Below are positions 18,901 to 22,362 of a stretch of DNA of 22,362 nt, piece after piece. Location of the stretch: positions 2,535,220 through 2,557,581 of the forward strand of contig BFEA01000167.1 in the NCBI GenBank assembly GCA_003427395.1, in the 5' to 3' direction. The translations under genes were made by a program, and so were the position numbers. The DNA is from Chara braunii. Lineage: Eukaryota; Streptophyta; Charophyceae; Charales; Characeae. The notes beneath the pieces are model-generated. The model was not told the origin of the DNA. It saw only the letters and a program-made list of their open reading frames with translations, and made no database searches. Numbering within the stretch: position 1 is the first letter of the stretch; each line of letters begins with the position of its first letter.

Positions 18901-20248
18901 CTAATTGAAAGAGGATGCTACTAATTCAGAAGGATTATGAGAAGCAGGATCCCCTTCTAATGGAGGCTCACTTGTAGAAGCCTCACTGGGCACACACTCT
19001 GTCAATGTCAAAGATTGCAAAGATAGCCCAATCGTGGTATGAAGGTCACTTATTCCCTGTAGTAGTCCGTTAGGCAATTCTTCAATGAGAAAATGAACAT
19101 TCACATTAGTCTTTCTCTTCTTCTTAATCTTCATCTTTTCATCATGTTTAAGAGCAAGAAGACTCATACCTCCTGGATGTCTGGGGCCAAACTTATTCCA
19201 TGAATTATCACAGACATGGCTCATTGCATCCTTCTTTGTCACCCCACTCCTCACATCCTCCTCAAGAGGCTTGCAATAGGTGATAGTGTGACCTCCTTCA
19301 CCGCAATAGTAGCAAACAAAACTCCTCTTAGGACGCTCATCATATTTTCTTCTTTCTCTGTTTCCTCCATCACAATTCTTTTCATTCTTTTTGGATCTGA
19401 AAGAATCCCCCTTCTTACCATAGCCTTCATCATTATCATCATCATCATCATCATCGTCACTTTCAGCTCTCTTCTTCCCTCTGTCATCCACGACATGAGT
19501 TGCAGGCCTTGCAGACATAAAGTTAGCCATCACTTTCTGAAGAATGTTCTCAGCACTCAGATTGTCTCATCTGTTCATACCATTCTCAGTCTCCCAGTCT
19601 TTGGTCAAAGTGTTGATTTGGTCTAGTGACAATTTTTTAATGAGAAACAGTAGGTAGAGTTCTTACAATTGCAACCATTTCATCCCATTTGAGAGAGTAG
19701 TGTTGAGCTTGATTGGGAACTGTCTGTCTTTCAGTGTCAGTAAAATTTGTCAAAAATATATGACATCTCTGGGTTTCGTCCAAATACGGAATTCTTCTTG
19801 CTGTTCGGATGAAGGTCTGAAGAAAAACATTGAAAGTGTCATACTTAGCTCTTCTGATGTTGAACAAATCCTTGGTTGTAATTGGGACTGAGTCCTTCTC
19901 AAATTTCTTTTTCATTCTCTCTTTGACCTCTTCCCACGTAGTGACACCTTCCATCAATTATTGGACTGTCAATCTTTAGTCAGTATCACAGTAAGATAGG
20001 TGTTTAAGCCATTGCTTATCTGTCCAGCCATAACTGAGCCCAAATAGTTCATACCCATCCAAGAAACCATTCACTTGAGGCCCTCTAAAACATAGAATTC
20101 TCTCATCTGGCCTCTTCGCTCTCGCGATGTCGGACCCTCCTTTTATGGTGTCAACTCTCTCAACCAGTTCCCGTATAACCCCTACCAAGGCCTCTTCATT
20201 AGTTCCTGCAGAAGAACTCGGTCTCCCTCGTCCTGCCATTTTGACCAT
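18901..20248 (-). pseudogene. Gag (capsid-nucleocapsid) of the minus-strand element
   Basis: Forms the particle and binds the element RNA. The likely start is the ATG at 20248 or the one at 20239 (MAGRGRPSSSAG); a longer frame from 20260 would need a TTG start. Capsid region: ILCFRGPQVNGFLDGYELF, WTDKQWLKHLSYC, TTWEEVKERMKKKFEKD and FIRTARRIPYLDE. Nucleocapsid: an Asp run (coded by an ATC-type microsatellite at 19428-19456), basic stretch, then the zinc knuckle CYYCGEGGHTITYC, a perfect C-X2-C-X4-H-X4-C. Damage: TAA at 19976-19978, 19958-19960 and 19637-19639, a frameshift in an A run near 19632, and TGA at 19567-19569. Confidence 0.9.
19428..19456. repeat. ATC microsatellite inside gag
   Basis: A run of ATC/ATT triplets on the plus strand, read on the minus strand as a run of Asp codons within gag just before the zinc knuckle. 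Triplet slippage here changes length without breaking the frame. Confidence 0.85.
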
Positions 20249-20368
20249 AGACTCTTTCAAATACCTTCTTCTCTTTTTTTGTCACTCTTGCCCTCTTCTT
20301 CCTCGCCCTTCAATCTTCCACTCTTCTCGCAAGGGATACAAGTTCGTTTCTCTCTTCTCTCGTTTGCT

Positions 20369-20872
20369 CTATCCCTTGAGAATTTTGCACATAAAGAGAG
20401 TATAAGCAATAATATATTGAGTAGTGATCAAGGGCAATGCAATCCTCCTCAGCCTTTCAGTGTAATCTTCGATCAACTCTCTTTCATCATCCCGACTCAA
20501 TCTTCTGTTGTACCCTTGTACAGTACCCCGAATCATAAAATATCGAGTCAGGTCTATAATCTCATAATCAAATTGCATCGCTTACAACCCGCTGTTGATC
20601 CTTCTTGCAAGAGAGACCCGTTCCCGAGAAGTGTAGTATGATATTCTCTCAGCAGCCCCCACTTTCACCACGTTTAATAAATAGTTTATCTCGGTCTGAT
20701 CGGTGACAATTCTCAGGGCAGAATCTCTCATACGATCAAAGAAAGGTTGCAAAAATTCAAGCTCATTCAGGATAGAAAATTTTATGTCAGAGATTCAAAG
20801 AGTCTCTTCTACCTTGATTATTCTACCTTTCAACACAACACCTAGTGTCAGTTGTTCAGTCAAACTGGGCAT
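20369..20872 (-). pseudogene. 'ORF0b', small unknown ORF between ORF0 and gag
   Basis: From an ATG at 20872 (two bases after the ORF0 stop TAG at 20875-20877) one frame of about 165 codons runs to TAG at 20369-20371, broken by TGA at 20795-20797 and TAA at 20582-20584; both would be single C-to-T changes (from CGA and CAA). It begins MPSLTEQLTLGVVL, then LNELEFLQPFFDRMRD, YYTSRERVSLARRI, and ends with RGTVQGYNRRLSRDDEREL then YTERLRRIALPLI. It is charged and probably helical; no domain is recognised. It is in the same frame as gag, about 120 bp upstream, so it may be an N-terminal gag extension rather than a separate gene. Function unknown. Confidence 0.55.
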
Positions 20873-20874
20873 TG

Positions 20875-22185
20875 CTAAACTTCATAAGCAACATCTGAAA
20901 GGTAAATCTCAGGTTGAACATAATCAGGAATCTCAAATTTGTGTTCAAAGATTCTCAGAAGTAGGGATTTTATCATCACAGTGGAGTCTTTCTCCCTTGC
21001 TCTACCAATCTCAACAAATAGCTTCCAACAGAGGCATCCAATCTCTCTTGTTTTCAAATCCCTTAGCAATTGAGAACTCAGGAAGCCTCTCAAATTATCT
21101 TACCCCCACTCCCCAAATTACTTTTCTTTTTAACTTCTTTAGCCACTCTTTTGTCCGCTCAAGGCTGACATACGCCCCTTTTAAATATTTCAAACAGTCA
21201 ACCTCCTCCTCCAGACTGTTAGAGGAATAAACCCTCACATCTAAACTGTTAGAGTTCAAGAATTTAACTACTGGAATATGAAATACTATATGTCCTTCCC
21301 CACAAATCTCATGCCTCAAAATCACAAAAGGATTATCATGACCAATCACCTCATAAAGTTTGTCTCTCACAGTGGTTATCCTGGCTATTGAGAGTATTTT
21401 TCTTGGACTCTCTTCACTTTCCATGCAAATTTTATCATGGCATCAAAATTGTCTCTCGAGAGATTGATATCAGGTAAGGGAGGAGTTGGGAGTCCATCAA
21501 AGACAGCAAATCGAGTAGATCCAATGAAACATTTGTTTTTTCTCTCAAGCCTATCTTTCTCTTTCAGTACGACTTCTTCAGCAAATCCCCAGCATCTCTC
21601 ATACACAGCATCAGTACTTCTTTCTTTTGGGACATAGATTTTCACATCATACTCATCCAGGTCTGTAAATTAGAAAGTCAGTACATATAATCGCTCCTGC
21701 TCCCATCTACTATCGACCATCTCATATCCGACAACCTCATATGGAAATGTCTCTCTCTTGCTCAAAGTATTCAGTGACCTTAGGAGACATTCAACATTCT
21801 CTTAACTTGGGCATGAACCTCTGTCAAATTTTAACCTTCTTTGCCTGTTCTCATGACCACCATTTTTGTTCTCTCTCATCGATACCATGTTGATAATTGG
21901 CAACCAGTCAGTCCCATCATAATAATTGTCAGGTATAGGAGGAATCGAAACAGTCTTATGTGCCACTGGCATTATACCCCATTCCACTTTCTTCTTTTGC
22001 TTGATCAGGTCTGCCTTTTCATCATAGATGAATTGGATCACAATTTCCCATAGCCAATTAAAGTCCTCACCATCGTTGTTGCCTCCCTCTTTGACGTATG
22101 GGCGGATATGATAGATATCTCCCTCCAAGAAGTGAGTCGGCACTACGCAGATGGTTGAGCCATGAGAGTGATAGCCCCAACAACC
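20875..22185 (-). pseudogene. 'ORF0', copy 2, unknown protein upstream of gag
   Basis: About 430 codons of continuous coding character. It opens, after the GC-rich junction, with THFLEGDIYHIRPYVKEG, WGIMPVAHKTVSIPPIPDN and TDWLPIINMVSMRE. After an in-frame TAA (21802-21804) it goes on with LRSLNTLSKRETFPYEVVG, has another TAA (21670-21672), then DVKIYVPKERSTDAVYERC, GSTRFAVFDGLPTPPLPDI, and after a frameshift near 21390-21424 HDNPFVILRHEICGEG and KFLNSNSLDVRVYSS. A further frameshift or short intron (a GTAAGA is present) near 21095 precedes the last part, EIGCLCWKLFVEIG to YVQPEIYLSDVAYEV. The middle aligns with 4571-5222. No known domain, signal peptide or membrane helix is seen. The N-terminus is lost to the GC-rich repeat. 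Confidence 0.7.
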
Positions 22186-22362
22186 AGCGTTGTCGAGCGG
22201 GGATCCCCGGGGGCAAAGCCGATGTGAGGCTGCGGACCCCGGACCCCCGCCGCGGGGGCCATCCAACCCCGCCACCGCCGGACGACCCCCGCCGCCGCCC
22301 AGCCCCGGGTACCCTGCCACCTAACCCCGCAAGCCCGCCACCGGCCCCGCAACCCCGCCCCC
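22186..22362 (+). repeat. GC-rich repeat at the window end, possible third family copy
   Basis: The junction GTTGTCGAGC at 22189-22198 is the head motif of the repeats at 78-308 and 3889-4122, in the same orientation as the right copy. It is followed by GC-rich sequence with TGTGAGG and GGACCCCGGACCCCCGCC, similar to TGTGAGCACCCC and CGGACCCCCGCC of the left copy, but not clearly alignable throughout. It interrupts ORF0 and runs to the window end as C-rich low-complexity DNA. Confidence 0.5.

Larger units (their letters stand above)
14507..22185 (-). mobile_element. Large degenerate Ty3/Gypsy element with extra 5' ORFs
   Basis: Read on the minus strand: ORF0, ORF0b, gag, protease, RT, RNase H, linker, integrase. 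Integrase after RNase H places it in Ty3/Gypsy. No chromodomain is visible after the integrase. All genes are interrupted by stops and small frameshifts. Several stops fall where the family has Gln, Arg or Trp and so imply C-to-T or G-to-A changes. The 5' end is cut by the GC-rich repeat at about 22186, so the 5' LTR and primer-binding site are not seen; the 3' LTR should start near 14475 but is not defined. Two ORFs upstream of gag are not part of a standard Ty3 element. Confidence 0.88.

Noticed and set aside
19216-19626. 136-codon plus-strand frame rich in Ile
   Set aside because: It is the shadow of the gag Asp run and zinc-knuckle region on the opposite strand.
14507-20260. Reassigned stop codons (ciliate-like code) to explain many in-frame stops
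   Set aside because: TAA falls at Gln but TGA falls at Arg and Trp positions, and several frameshifts and a lost catalytic residue are present; mutational decay explains all of it.
20279-21230. Plus-strand frames of 120 and 175 codons
   Set aside because: They are antisense to ORF0b and ORF0, whose copy at 4571-5222 supports the minus strand.
1-22362. CRISPR array, bacterial defence system or rRNA genes
   Set aside because: No regularly spaced identical repeats with unique spacers, no recognisable defence proteins and no rRNA-like blocks; the content is eukaryotic retroelements.

Overview
The window looks like a transposon-rich stretch of a fungal nuclear genome, most likely a basidiomycete (moderate confidence). 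Grounds: two Ty3/Gypsy (Metaviridae) LTR-retrotransposon remnants, one with a C-terminal chromodomain and one with the long gag-protease-RT-RNase H-integrase layout common in mushroom-forming fungi; C-to-T and G-to-A type stop codons resembling repeat-induced point mutation; no operons, bacterial ribosome sites or tRNA/rRNA genes that I can recognise. No intact gene was found. Everything with a recognisable protein is a broken mobile-element gene.

Layout. 1-308: GC-rich repeat with an A/T-rich core. 309 to about 3888 (+): a 5'-truncated chromovirus carrying RT, RNase H, DDE integrase and chromodomain, broken by frameshifts and stops; gag and protease are missing. 3889-4122: a second, diverged copy of the same GC-rich repeat in opposite orientation, so the chromovirus piece sits between inverted repeats. 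4571-5222 (-): a broken gene of unknown function whose protein resembles a second one at 20875-22180. 5290-5910: sequence dense in CTGATTG/CTGA words. 6894-6931: a perfect Nextera mate-pair junction adapter, a sequencing artefact, so the order of DNA across this point cannot be trusted. 6932 to about 14300: mostly non-coding, with a 19-bp minisatellite (11622-11787), a possible short gene (11979-12341), a 71-bp tandem repeat (12727-12903) and dispersed short repeats (13100-13930). 14507 to about 22185 (-): a large, old Ty3-type element. In its direction of transcription it reads: unknown ORF ('ORF0'), small unknown ORF ('ORF0b'), gag with CCHC zinc knuckle, protease, RT, RNase H, acidic linker, integrase. 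22186-22362: GC-rich repeat cutting off the 5' end of ORF0.

Main points. (1) The large minus-strand element carries two ORFs upstream of gag that I cannot assign to a family; the first has a homologue elsewhere in the window, in the same orientation, which suggests an accessory gene of this element family. (2) An unusual GC/A-rich repeat family brackets the chromovirus in inverted orientation and may recur at the window end. (3) A library adapter remains in the assembly at 6894-6931.
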